Assembly: GCA_945910005.1 (NCBI GenBank)
Contig: OX246743.1
Coordinates: 9,778,587 to 9,842,586 of the forward strand
DNA: 64,000 nucleotides
Source of the DNA: Isoperla grammatica
Taxonomy: Eukaryota; Arthropoda; Insecta; Plecoptera; Perlodidae
Reading direction: 5' to 3'
Below the pieces are notes generated by a model. The model did no database searches. It was not told the DNA's origin and saw only the letters and a list, made by a program, of their open reading frames with translations. How positions within the stretch are numbered: the first letter of the stretch is position 1; the number at the start of each line of letters is the position of its first letter. Shown one piece after another: positions 35,345-47,599 of this stretch. Position numbers and translations under genes: made by a program.

Positions 35345-38300
35345 GAATCTCAAAGAAACCGGACCTCATACACACCCTATACCTTTTGGTCAGAAGCCAA
35401 CAATAACTAGTCCTTTACTATACACATAAAACCAGCAGCGATATTTCAGTTTTCTCTTCCTTTAGACAGAGTTTAGTTAGACACTGTAATTTAAACAGAA
35501 TGAATTTTTAGAAGACGGTTCACAAAGAAGAAAGGGAAACAAAACAACTTCTGAAGTAATAAATACATCACAAATGATGAACACTGTTGTTACATAACGA
35601 GTAGGAAGAGACGTTTAGTACGAGTGGATAAACACTGGAAGACCCGAAACAATGACAATGATTCTCTCTTTACTGAGTTATTGTAATTTTAACAAATAAA
35701 CGAGGCCGACCTTAGTTTGTTTCTCATCAAAACGACGTTGTAATATTTCTAACAAGGGGCAAAATGGAAGGGAGGAGGGAGGAAGAGGGGCGGAATTGGA
35801 GGTGGATTTATAAGAAACACGAAAGTGTCTGCTTTGTTTTTGTGTATGTCTTCAGGACAGAAAATTTAGTGGATGTGTTCGAAGGAAATCGCTTTAAACA
35901 AAGGAATGTTACGAAATAAGACGGGTATAAAATAACATTTTTTGTTTAGTTTGTCTAGCTAATTAATGTTGTTTATATAGGTTTGAAAAAACAAGCTTGA
36001 ATTTCGAAGAATGTATTCACTGGTAAATATATTCGATGCACGGATGTAGCCTACGCATGATAATAAAATACTGTTTTATTTAAATAGTTCACAAATGTTG
36101 TGAGTTATGAAGATCGGTAGTTTCACTTAGATACGTAACACATTATCTGGATGTATAAATGAGACGAATTATTGAGGAAATCATTCAGGAAGTATGCTAA
36201 GTAATTGCGATTGTGTTGGAGAGTTCAGGTAGTATGTTATTTGTTTTGTCATGGTGATAGGCCTAATGGCTTGAAAACCGAATAATACAACATTTAAAAA
36301 ATATCAATTTCAACAAAATAGCAATGTTTTAATTGGATGAGAAAAAACACTTTTTGATAAAATACAATATTTTATTATTCGCGTTTTCAGTTCTTAGAAA
36401 AAAAATATAAAACGTGCAATTATAAATAATACAGTAACATTAATGGTTGTTTCAAGATTTCTTTATACTACGAACTGATTCTAAATAGTTAGAATATCTT
36501 TCATTTCACAGGCTCAAAACATTTCACATTCATGTACCCTATTTCATATAATCGTTAAAATTAAATGTATACAATGTAAGACAACAGGTTTAAACATGCT
36601 TTCAATTAATACATACTTTATGTTGAATAAGGATATTTTACAGTGAATGAGCGCATGCTAAAATCCCCAACAAAGGTCAAACTCAAATCTATTGCGTGAA
36701 TGGTAAAACGTATCATCAAATCTAAACAGTGTTGAATAATGACTCGCATAGCATTCATTCCATAGTGTCACAATAGTACGTTGCGTTTGCTCGCTGGCCT
36801 CGCCTTTGCGTGTATCACGGAAATAGGTTTCAACACAACTCTTTGCGTTTCATAAAAATAGATTCAATTTTACATTTCACCCACTTGCTGAGAAAAAAAT
36901 CACGTTAAAATGGATAAAATCAATCTATTAATTTTGTATTAAGGGTTCACAGGTCGCTTTCCGTATGAGAGCTTTCTTACTTGATAGAATTCGAAGTATC
37001 TGATATTTTGTGTAGTATTAAATTGCATTGTATTCTTTGTAAAGAAAATCATGAAAATTACACAGTTTTTATTTAACTTCTTAAAATCCATACCCATGTT
37101 AAAATTACAATTCTTGCCATATTGATAGGTATTGTATTAATTTTAAAATATTTATGCGAACAGTTGTAATAATTTATGCATCTTCTCAAGAAATATTCAA
37201 CACTTTATAAACTGAGCACTTGCGTTGGCTGTGAAAACAATTTGTGTGATGTTTTTTAAAGTTAATTTTGTTCGAAAAATTCGTCAAACCGCTTGCCTAC
37301 ATATAAATGAACAATTTATTTCCTCTACACTTTGTTTGATACAACTTATACTAAGATAACAAATCTCTCAGTGAAATATTAATATTTGTGGATAAATTCT
37401 AAAAAAAAAAACGAAAAAAACGGCTTTTATCGAGTTAAGTAAACGAGGAGTATACGACTTTGTATAACAGAAATTAAATTAAGTCGTTGGCTTTTCACAT
37501 CTACTTTTAACCGTTTCGAAAATGTATACTCATTCAATTTTAATTAAAGTTTTTATTAATATTTAATCTGTTTTCATGTCAACTGCCAGAGAGAATGTTT
37601 GAATGAAAGAGATGAAACATTAACGTAGTCATTAATCGAGTAGCGACGGCGGCATTATCACTTTCATGTGGCATAGACTCTCGGAACCTTCCATCAAAAA
37701 TTTCATAAAGAATTTAATATCACGTTTTAAAGGTACTGGAAATATTTTCACCGTTTCAGTAGGGCGGGGTCGTTTCCCAGCCCAGAGTAAACTCATCGTT
37801 GAGCATTCTCATAAACGCTGATTAATTGACTAAAGCCATCCATATTGGACGAATGTCAGACGAAATACTAAAAGATCAATTTTAATACGATATCATCGGG
37901 AAGTCAATTTAATTTAAGAATTGGTTGACCTAAAAAGGGATGATCCTTAATTCTCGATATTGGTGCAATAGATCTTCATCTACAAACACCAGGAACATTA
38001 TTCTTAATTTTTGATAGTAAATGGTTTCATTTCTATTTAGGAATCAAGTTTGACATATATTATTTTCCTCTGAAACGGGCTGTGGTGTCAAAATTCTGTA
38101 ACCCACATTGTTTATGAATGAATGTGTTAGCGACCTGCTTTAAACTTGTTTATTGTGGTCAATTTATTGGGAAACAATTAGTTTTCTGAAACTCTGTTAA
38201 TATACGGTAATTTTATTGTTTTACGTTTCGGTATTAATTAATGAACAAAGAACATTGTTTAGCTCGCTGTCATTACACCGGGCCTTAGTAAAGGACATTT

Positions 38301-38865
38301 AACCATAGAACTATACACTATTGTACACAATATACAACACAACATCAGACATAAAACAAAATCCATATCTACCGCCCGAGAGAGCTTGCTGTAACATTTT
38401 CCAAAATAGGCACACACTGTTTCTTAAGACTATCTTGAAACCCCTCATAAAACAAAAGGACGAATGGATTTAACATGAACTTAAACAATAGATTATTCCA
38501 CAAGGAATTTATACGTATTGTTCGGTTAAGATAAAGAAATTTTTAAATTTTTTAGTTTAAGTTCAATATTGTTCCATCTATAAATAAACGCAAGCAAGGT
38601 AATAAGTTTACAAATGATAAAAATATCCCAACCCTTGATGAGTTTTCAAACTGGCTTCAAATCCCCCAACAATAAATAACAACATTTCTGAAGCACGTCA
38701 TTAGAGTAGTACTTAAAACCCTACAGGTATAGGAAAGACATTTATTTTTCTATCGTTGGCTAAGTGCAGAGCAGTGCCTATTCACCATTTCTATCAAATC
38801 TCTGGTTTCGTTGAATTCTCTCCCTCATTTGCCGAGGGGTTGGGGGGAACAAAGCCGGCCTCCCA
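35345..38865. other. AT-rich noncoding stretch
   Basis: No supported gene, repeat or structured element. A purine-rich patch lies at about 35765-35810. Confidence 0.55.
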
Positions 38866-38873
38866 TTCGTCAA

Positions 38874-38960
38874 TCTCCCCCCTCCCCCCATGTTTGCCAC
38901 CCTCTGTTTCCCGGCTGGCGACGCCGTGGTAGAGGGGGAGGGGGTGGGGGGGAGGGGGGA
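38874..38960. repeat. C-tract and G-tract pair (potential hairpin)
   Basis: A C-rich arm at about 38874-38889 is followed after about 44 bp by a G-rich arm at about 38933-38960, and the arms are complementary. Either a hairpin or a G-quadruplex on the plus strand with an i-motif is possible. The minus-strand 71-aa proline-rich frame across it is a low-complexity artefact. Confidence 0.7.
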
Positions 38961-39099
38961 CGTTCACCGCCGCAGTCAAATTAGGAGATGGGGGTGGCTT
39001 AATATACATATCAGACCATCCCCTATCTATATGCCAATATGTGCACCCGAAGCAGAGTTTTAAAATGGCGATATCTTAACTCAAACGTCGTCAAAGTTT

Positions 39100-39150
39100 G
39101 GCGGGTGAGGGAGGGTGGGAGGAGGGGGAGGGGGAGGAAGGAAGGAGAGT
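39100..39150 (+). repeat. G/A-rich tract
   Basis: Repeated GGGAGGG and GGGGGAGGGGGAGG runs make a plus-strand G-quadruplex candidate, 140 bp after the preceding G-rich arm. Confidence 0.8.
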
Positions 39151-39154
39151 AAAA

Positions 39155-39845
39155 TGAATTTTAGATTTAGACTGGAAATTGTTGGTGAGGAGCGACCGTA
39201 TGTGAAAGAATAACCTGTACTACTACAAAATGTTGAGAATGAATCGTACGTTGACCAAATCAGATAATATATCTATCTCAAAACAAAACAAAGCAATGTA
39301 AATGTTATGTTCTCTTTGATACACACTGTGGATGTGAGCAATCAGATAAACGCAATTTAGATGTAAGAATACATAGAAAATTAGCTGAATAATATTTATC
39401 TCGAGAAACTATTTGACCGTCAATGATAGAAACATAAACCATAACTCTCACTTCGCGCTGTCGTTCCCGACCACATTTTATGACTAAACTTAGCTAATTT
39501 CCACCACCGTCAACTTCCCAACCCCGACGATAATTCCTCTCCACGGAAGCAACTTACAACCAATAGCAAATTATCAACTATTCCAAGGGCGTCGTTAATT
39601 CCAAACCCATAAACTCACTAATTTCCACTAATTTACCCACGAGAAATGGGGTAACAAATTTATTGCACCGAATTTTCTCCAACAAACAGAGGTTTAACGT
39701 TCTTACTGTCGAGTCATAACAATTATCTTTCATTTTCGAGCACGCTGGCCGACGTGGCTGAAGTTTACAACATTTTAATTCGCTTTTGATTGCCGTAATA
39801 TGAGACTATCTGCCTAACTACAGACTACGCAGGAGTTGTATAAGT
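39155..39845. other. Noncoding stretch
   Basis: Nothing supported. Confidence 0.5.
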
Positions 39846-39850
39846 AGCAG

Positions 39851-40010
39851 GGCTGTCCATACAATGCTGGACTGCAAGAAGCAAAGTTTAACAAGCAACT
39901 TTATAAAGCTTTAAACTTTTGATATATTTGAAATGAGCTGTCCACACAATGCTGGACTTCTGGCATCAAGTTTTAAGAAGCAAGTTTATTTAAAGCTTTA
40001 AACTTTTTAA
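39851..40010. repeat. Imperfect 80-bp direct repeat, possible MITE remnant
   Basis: Two direct copies start GGCTGTCCATACAATGCTGG (39851) and GCTGTCCACACAATGCTGGA (39937). Both end AAAGCTTTAAACTTTT. The GTCCACACA start recalls the terminal sequence of the MITE at 22388-22575, but no opposite inverted terminus is present. This may be two decayed ends of a related family in tandem. Confidence 0.6.
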
Positions 40011-40235
40011 TTGTTAACAGATTTTAAATTTCGTTGATGTACATTTCTCTTACTGATACGATAGATTGATCAGGATGATAGCCGATGACAATGTCCTGTA
40101 CCTGTATTCAATCCAAGGCAATAAGTTATATACGGAGTACATCCCATTCTATAAGGAAATATCTTTGTCACTACAGACTTTACCTTTCATTTTACACTAA
40201 AACTAAAAATGTCACATTTTAACTAATAGCCCGGT

Positions 40236-40365
40236 TCGTTACCCGCTACCGACAATCCTGGCTGAAGTTTTTCCCAAGGTTTTCCTCAGTCATAAGGCAA
40301 ATGCTGGAATTTAGTCATACTAACAGCCCTCGGACATTCCTTCCCAACTATTCCAAATACCAGTT
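40236..40365 (+). mobile_element. SINE family A fragment
   Basis: This fragment contains CTACCGACAATCCTGGCTGA, GGTTTTCCTCAGTCATAAGG, CAAATGCTGGAATT and a tail with GGACATTCCTTCCCAACTAT. These match the reverse complement of 31150-31345 block by block. The tRNA-like head is missing, so the copy is 5'-truncated. Confidence 0.7.
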
Positions 40366-40550
40366 CAATCACCAGAAGATTTATTTATTTATTTTGCCTT
40401 GTTTCTTTAGCAAAATTACATTGTTTGAAACACATCTTTTTTTATTAAGACTAAGGCTTACGTTATATAGGTTAACACATAAAAAAAAACAAAAAAACAT
40501 GAGATATTACATAGGCCTAATATAAATAGGAATCGACAGTACAGACAAGA

Positions 40551-40615
40551 TGCAATAACATGTAATGCAACGCAATGTAATGCAATGCAATAACCAGGGA
40601 CATGGCCTGTCCCTG
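40551..40615. repeat. AATGC pentamer repeat and adjoining hairpin
   Basis: Variants of GCAATGTAATGCAATGCAAT run from about 40551 to 40592. A perfect nine-base stem follows, CCAGGGACA with TGTCCCTGG, separated by four to five bases (about 40593-40615). Its function is unknown. Confidence 0.6.
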
Positions 40616-40879
40616 GATAGGTACCTATACGAAAAAAAATTGTTTACACTTTTTAAATGTTCATTGTGAATTAAATCATTTAATATTTTTTTGTAATTTA
40701 AAAATAATTTTGTAATAGTTCTTGAACCGAAGTCTCCACATCCATCAAGCTCCTGGTTTTACTACTCGATAAATTCAGCAGCCTTTGAACTCAGAACTCA
40801 CACTCACACAAACCCATATCATAACCTTAACACAGGATCACCCGTGAGTGAAGTAATTAAAGGTTTATTTCAAGGGAGA

Positions 40880-41050
40880 TTAGCACGCTATGGGGTGGAA
40901 GGGTTAAACTGCGTGAAGGGCAGAGGTTAGTTAACAATCGCACCACAATACGACCCTTGGTTCGACTCCCGGCAGTGGCAAGTGAGCCTTAGCCTCATCC
41001 TCATCGTTATTACGTCACTATACTCATAATTACTTAGTTTTGTGTTATTA
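40880..41050 (+). mobile_element. tRNA-derived SINE, family B-like
   Basis: A B box, GGTTCGACTCCCGGC, at about 40958 is preceded by a tRNA-like segment with AGGTTAGTTAACAATCGCAC. CTCATCCTCATCGTTATT, similar to the family B tail, follows. Ends are approximate and the A box is weak. Confidence 0.5.
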
Positions 41051-44000
41051 ATTTTGTCTTGTCATTTCATTTAATGCTCAATTGTTGTGAAAATGAATGA
41101 TAGCTTACTGCGACGGGCAAACGTGATGGTATCCACTTGAATGATATTACATCAAATTATGACTAGGATGGCAACAAATTAAACCATCTTTTGTAGTTGT
41201 TATTATTGGAATGGATTGTTTATTAGGTGTTCTGATTATAAATCTATTATAAACATATGTTGAGTGTATTGCGTAGTATTGCGTTTATTATTCTATACAA
41301 ATAAAGGTAGGCTATGTATGCAATGCAATTATATAAATAACATGATTCTAACCTTAGCAATAATAATACTAATAATTCTCTCAGCTTTGTACAACACTAC
41401 AAGTATCTCATTATCTTAGACGCCATAATTGCTCGCAATACCCACTCTATCCTACCCCCCTCCTCGTCTATCTGTGCGACACACTGAACACTTTCAGTTT
41501 GTTAAAATATCCGTTTCACTGAGATAAAGACTGCTCTCCTCGGTCGCATCGCACTCACCAGCGAGTTAACGACCGCTACGACGACGACGTCGAACTCATT
41601 ATTGTACAAGAGTTTTAGAGTTAATCTCGCGAGGAGTTCCCACTAATGGAACAGAGGGATGCTGGGACCGACCGTAGACATGGTAATAATTTAGCAGGAA
41701 GTTAAATTCAAATTTCGTGTGTCGTTTGGTACGATTATGCTCCCCCCCCTCCTCCTCCTCCCCCCCACAACGCCCCCCGTGGACCGTCGACGACTACTAA
41801 AAACGAATAAAATCACTCAAATTATAGCAAAACGAAGTTCAGTAAAAAAATTATATTAGTGAACGAATTTGTAATTTTTTGCTTGTTAAAGTAAGAGAAT
41901 ACACGAAAGACTGTTAGCTTAGGCGTGTGCAGGGGGTATAGTGGGTATTAACCCAACTCAACCCCCCCCCCCCCTCATAAGTCAGGTATTTTGTTTGTTG
42001 TAATACTGATTCACGAAGAAGAACAATACATACAATTAACTTTTAACGAAACAATGAAAACAACAGTACAAAAAATATCAATTCAGGCAATACAACAATA
42101 AAAACAAAACAATAGGGAATGATTTACAATAAATATTAAAATAATATATACATTAATCGAGGCAAATACCCTTGTATACTAAGGTATTTGATCGAGGTGT
42201 AAGATAGAAATGAAGTAATAAAATTGACGTAAAAGTTTCAGTAAAAGAGTTTTTCGTTTTTCCCGAATGTTGATTCGGGTATTAATTTACTTTATTACTT
42301 TAACAAAAACATAGTTTTACTGACCCGGCGGTTTTAATATCACAAATAAAATTAATGCACAGCAGTGTTGAAGATTTATGCCGAACATTAATATTATTTA
42401 TGTGAAGTGATAGTTATGAGTTATTATGCTCGGTTCTTGAGTGCAAAGTTCTTTTGATGAGTGGTTCGCGGACAAATAAACAATCTCGTGGTGTAAGTTT
42501 GAAAAGAAACTACTGCAAAAAATTGAGACTTAACAACACAAAAAACGGGTCACAAACATTAAAGGTATAATATTCTTAGTATACACTGTAATACATACAT
42601 ACAATTGACAATTAACATTAACAAATCACATTAACAATTAACATGCGGTGCATGTAAGTCATAAATGTTGCACTAGCGTATGAAATTATTGAGCTGCAGT
42701 TAAAAAAAGATGATTCGACGTTTTAAAATTCATGCAAATTACTTTTAGTGTAAATAAGTTATGTGATAGATCGTTAAAAAAAACAGGAAAGTAAATAGTA
42801 ATAAAATAAATAGAACTGAAGTGAAATTCGAAATGATACAGCTATTCTATCAATTATTTACTTAGCAATTGAGTGTAGACCTATACATTAAGCACGCAAT
42901 GAAGTAATAACAACAATCGTATTCAAAAAAACATACAGATAGGCTTAGGATAATAATATGAAGTGCAATACAAGTCTGTCTTAAATGGTAGATATAGTAT
43001 GAGTAAGGTAAACTCACAAAGAAAATATGCCTACATTAAAATACCATTCAATGCGGAAAAGTTATTTCCAACTATATAAAATCTCAAATTAATTCGCATT
43101 CACAATGGGTAGCTATGTCCTGCAACCAAGTATAAATACTTCTTTATTTTATTTATTCATATATAATATTAGTTATCCTTGTTTTTCTGAACATTTAAAT
43201 AACAGATCACATATTTATTCACAAAATTAATACCTATTAATACCTATATTGGTATTAATATGTTCATATCCCACGAGTGATAGTTCACAGTTGCATTTGT
43301 GCAAAATATGCAGTTCCCTAATTAAATTCCCAAACAAACACTTCAAATCCCATCGGCCTCACTTTACGGAGATAAACCAACCGCTCAATTTGTAGAAACA
43401 CACTTTACACCGTACGATAACGGCGTAACCATGTTTCAAGAACACATAACACGCAAGTCGTGTTACAGAAACATTGTCTTACAGCACCGAGACCCATACG
43501 CGAATCAAATACCCGAAACTATAAATTTCCTGAATGCTTATTAAAATAATAAACATGAACATGGGCGTGTATTTTATCTCAAACCTAATATTATGGCAGT
43601 TCCTTCTGCTTAGGGGATAGAAGCATCCGCACACAATGGCTATCCATCGCCCCACCTCATATAATTAAATTTCCACAAAGACTTTTTACCAACATAAAAA
43701 TATTTAATATTCGACTAGGGGACGGAAATCAAAATACTTTTTTCACATTTTCTTTTTAAGACGTCGTCGTAGCCTACTACTGTTACGTTAATAATAACTC
43801 TCATCTTCAAAAGCGAGTAATGTAATTTTAAAATTAGCCGTGTTTGAAGGCAGTAATCAATGTGATAAATTTGAATGACTGGTCTTAAAGAATAGAGAAT
43901 GCATTGTTATGTTAATGCGCGTCATAACCGTAGGCTTGTAAGAGTTATAAGAAAGGCTTCCGACAGCCATTACAATTATAATCGTTATTGTATAGGTGGT

Positions 44001-44340
44001 ACCACCTATGGCGTTCGTTAACGTTAAGAGACAAATGTTGGCTGCCCTGTTTAAGAACACTTCCTGTAGTTTATTAATTAATACTCCGCGTATGCAAGCG
44101 ACTCCCGCGGTGTGAGCCGTAGGGGCTTCTCTATCAATGTAGCCTTCTTTGCGCCTTTCTGTACACATTACTAACTGTGCAGAGGTCAAAGAATAATATT
44201 CAATTTCGTGCACGGAATGAAATAATAGGTGTTTGCAAAAGGTTTGGGCGCATTGCGACTATGTATAAGTAAAATATATGCGTTAACATGGGCAGCTCGC
44301 TATGTTAAACCATACACAATTAACGGTATGTTATTGATGT
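41050..44340. other. AT-rich noncoding stretch
   Basis: Mostly featureless. A CpG-rich segment at about 41535-41600 contains, on the minus strand, CTCGCTG|GTGAGTGCG, a very good donor-like sequence at 41558-41557. There is no open frame to support an exon. A run of thirteen C is at 41962-41974. Confidence 0.5.
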
Positions 44341-44344
44341 CTTG

Positions 44345-44486
44345 AGAACGCGTCCAGATAATTGTAAGAATAATTACAGAAATTAAAAAATCGTGACGAA
44401 ATATTTGGATGTTTTTTATTTCATTGTTTAGCTGATACAAAACAAAACCAAATCACTTTTCTAATATCTTGAAGCGTTCTCAAGAT
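44345..44486. repeat. Short inverted repeat pair
   Basis: TCTTGAGAACGC near 44340 is inverted at about 44474-44486 (GCGTTCTCAAGATA), separated by about 120 bp of AT-rich DNA. A related CTCAAGAACGC is at about 51327. It might be a decayed MITE, but the arms are short and no target duplication is visible. Confidence 0.35.
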
Positions 44487-44489
44487 ATA

Positions 44490-47480
44490 TAATTTAGAGT
44501 GTTAAGTCCCCTTTACCCTAGAGGGCAAATTAGGTATGCGAAAAGGACATTCCAGTCTTGACCACATGTATATTTACGAAAGTAAATTTTCAAATTCATA
44601 TACAGCTTACCTGGTTATATATAACTTTCTTGTAGTAGCATAATTTTGTGAACTATGTTAGAACTTAATACAATTCACTCATGTTGCTAACAAGCTACAA
44701 CAAGCGTGTGACAACATAACAAGCGCCTAATCTACATTACAGACTATTTACGTGTTTTCAGCAATGAAGAGTCCAACATGATAACTTCACTTGAGATAGG
44801 CCTTTAACTTTGTTTACACAATACAACACAAAAAACGTACGTCAGAAGTTTAAATCCATCTTTCTAATTAAAACTACACTTTTCCGTCTCATCTACTGAG
44901 AGACTGTGACGGTTTATGGTACAGTAACTCATTTTTTTTTTTCGTTTACGGTTTGTGTATTTCAATTCAACTGGAAATGTGGATAATTACCTGTATAGAA
45001 ATTCTTGGGAATCGTTTAAAGGGGAAAAATGAGCAAGCGTGAAAAGATTAATTTCCAAAGTTTTGAGAAAGTTCAATCACTTAATCGTTGGGCCTTGTAG
45101 AGCCCCGTGTCTCGTCACAGTGGCTAATTGCTTGGAGTTCCTTGCCTCTGCTTTCAGCCATGGAAATATAATTATGGAGGAAAAAGAGGTCCAAACGAAA
45201 CCAATAACGGACGAAAAAATAACCATTGTGAGAGTCAATTGTGTGAAAAGTTTCTCCAGCGGATGGATGCCGGGGGAAAAAATTTAATCAAACATCTACC
45301 AAATTACCGGGATGAAAATAACCAAATTGTTCGGTCCTATCTGTTCCGTTCAACTCATTAAAAACGGGGTTGAACAAGTCGGGCGAAATCAAGTCGGTTT
45401 AAACCAGAGGTAAATATTATCGCACGGAATTATACCTCGTGATTGTTGCATTTAGTATTAATTTCAACGAGATTTTTTAAATCTATTTTAATGACGGCTG
45501 TATATATTGAAACCAAATAATGAATTCAATAATCGGATTCTGAACTGCTACGGAAATAATTAAAATAAAATGTAATCCAATACATTTTATGGAAGAATAC
45601 ATTTTCCTACCGAAAACTAGACATTTTTATATTTTAATGTGATTCAGAAATCATGCCATCATTTTACAATTTTAAAATTTTCCCAAATAATGAACCAGAC
45701 GTCTTAATTTGGTATAAAATGGTTTTTGCAATTACATTTAAATTTTAGCTTACACACTATCCTGTCAAATAATTAATTTTCTTATTACTCATTTATTGTA
45801 AGTTTCGTAACAGAAATTGTGATACATATAAAGATATTTGTATCATATTTTGAGAAATTCGTTTATCAACATCATAATGCAGTATTTCCAACTGTGGTGT
45901 CTTTGTACATCACATTTATAATTGACGGATATTAAATAAATGAGAATATATCACATATAATGCTGAGCACAAATTAAGTAACAAGAAACTCTCCGTGCAA
46001 TGTCAGCTCAGCTAAAATACGCAGTTCCTTCACATCTATAAATGGCGACAGCAATTCCACCACCACAACCCACAAAGAAGATGGCGACTTCATCACCCAC
46101 GTGACTAGTCAAAGTACAGATGATAATATCCTGCTATTGTTCCTTGATATCTAATTACCAATTACCATTACACAATAATCAAGCAAAGAGCAGTTAGCCA
46201 GGGACAATGAACATAAATCAAATTTTATTTCTGTTTAAGTTTCATAAAAAGAACGCCATAGAAGTCCAATTTGATTTGAATCTAAATGCTCAAACATCGG
46301 GGTTGCGGCATGGCAGCAGGGGGGGGGGGGGGGGACTTCTGCAAAGCTGAATTTAATAACATTATGTGTCATGTTTTCCGTAAGTTAGTTAGAAATGCCA
46401 GACGGTCCCGCCCGCCCGCCCGCCTATCCATACGCCCAGACATTAATGCGTTAAAACTTTAATCCTCACAGAAAACGATGTTATACCCAGTACATTTGGA
46501 CTCGGATTCTCCGGGTATTATTTATTCGTATCTTTTTTCGTTTCTTCTTTTTTCCCCTTCGTCGCTGTTTTATTCCTTGATCCCTAATTTCCTGGGCGCA
46601 CCTCCCCCCCCCCCACCCCCACCCACTCTGAATGGCAGCATTTCAACCCCTGAGAAGAACCACCCCTGGCATTGGCGTTCCCTCTATGACGCATTTTCTA
46701 AGAGAAAACGAACCTTACACTAATCAATACCTTGATATTTTGCCTCAACTCCAAATATAAGGATAGAATGATAGACCTTCAGCTGAGGTGGCGAACAGCC
46801 AAGTCATTCAAGAAAAGAATATGGCTGCCGCGAGACATGGGAATGACAGGGTGGCTAATAAGCGATTTTCACAGATGAAAATATTACTTTTACATTTTCT
46901 TGGTTAAACCACTATTCAATTTTTCATTTTTAATGTTTTTTCAAAATGTTTTATGGTCTTTTATTAATTGCAGTTTTATTTTGAATTTCTTGGATCATCT
47001 TTATGCCTATATTTGTTTGCATGATTTTGTTTCGTATATTTTTTATTATTATTTTCCTTGCATATTGTGTAGGTGTTTTTACTGTCCGGTGTCTTCATTA
47101 GCAAATAAGATTCATAGCTGAATAGGATTGACAGTAAATAAAAAGTGTTCCTGCGATGGAAGATGTAATAGTTTCCAAGACTCTTTAGCTAAATTCTGTA
47201 GCGATAGCTAACAATCAAATTTCGATCCCGTTAGCACAGTACACTGATAACTAAACGTTAATATTACATATTTGTGTTGTTTGTTGAGTTGTGTGTTTTC
47301 TAAGGGGATGTGATGTTTAATAACAGTCATTATGAAAGTAACACGTTTCATAAATGAGTTTAGTTCTAAATAGTTATTGCTTTAGGACGTACTGAACTAG
47401 GTTCCATGACGTCGGTTGTACCCTACTACGACTGGCAGAGCTACTCTGGACATGTGCTATCCAAAACCAAAATGGGGGAC
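44490..47480. other. Noncoding stretch with G16 and GCCC repeats
   Basis: No gene is supported. A run of sixteen G lies at 46319-46334, a (GCCC)n tract at about 46408-46424, and a C-rich tract at about 46602-46625. At about 46070-46115 there is ATGGCGACTTCATCACCCAC followed by GTGAC. It recalls the CACGTGA and GGC(G)ATC motifs of the element at 59206-61182, without a paired terminus. Confidence 0.5.
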
Positions 47481-47489
47481 GGTGTGTGT

Positions 47490-47595
47490 GCCTTCAGGGC
47501 GCATAGAGGGTCGGCATGAATGATAAGAAAGGTGATCAAGACTGATGAGTAAAGATGTGGAAGGGAGTCCTCTTTGCGGGCACCGGTCACCAACG
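47490..47595. repeat. Dispersed repeat pair, copy 2
   Basis: This segment aligns with 27115-27215. In the frame open in copy 1, this copy has a stop after a few codons (GATGAGTAA). The well-conserved core is CCTCTTTGCGGGCACCGGTC. Its origin is unknown. Confidence 0.5.
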
Positions 47596-47599
47596 TCCG

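Noticed and set aside
44340..44486. MITE
   Set aside because: The inverted arms are only about 12 bp and no target duplication could be read. Listed only as a short inverted repeat.
45039..45361. Two overlapping plus-strand frames of about 80 aa
   Set aside because: The frames overlap in different phases, neither matches a known family, and there is no splice context.
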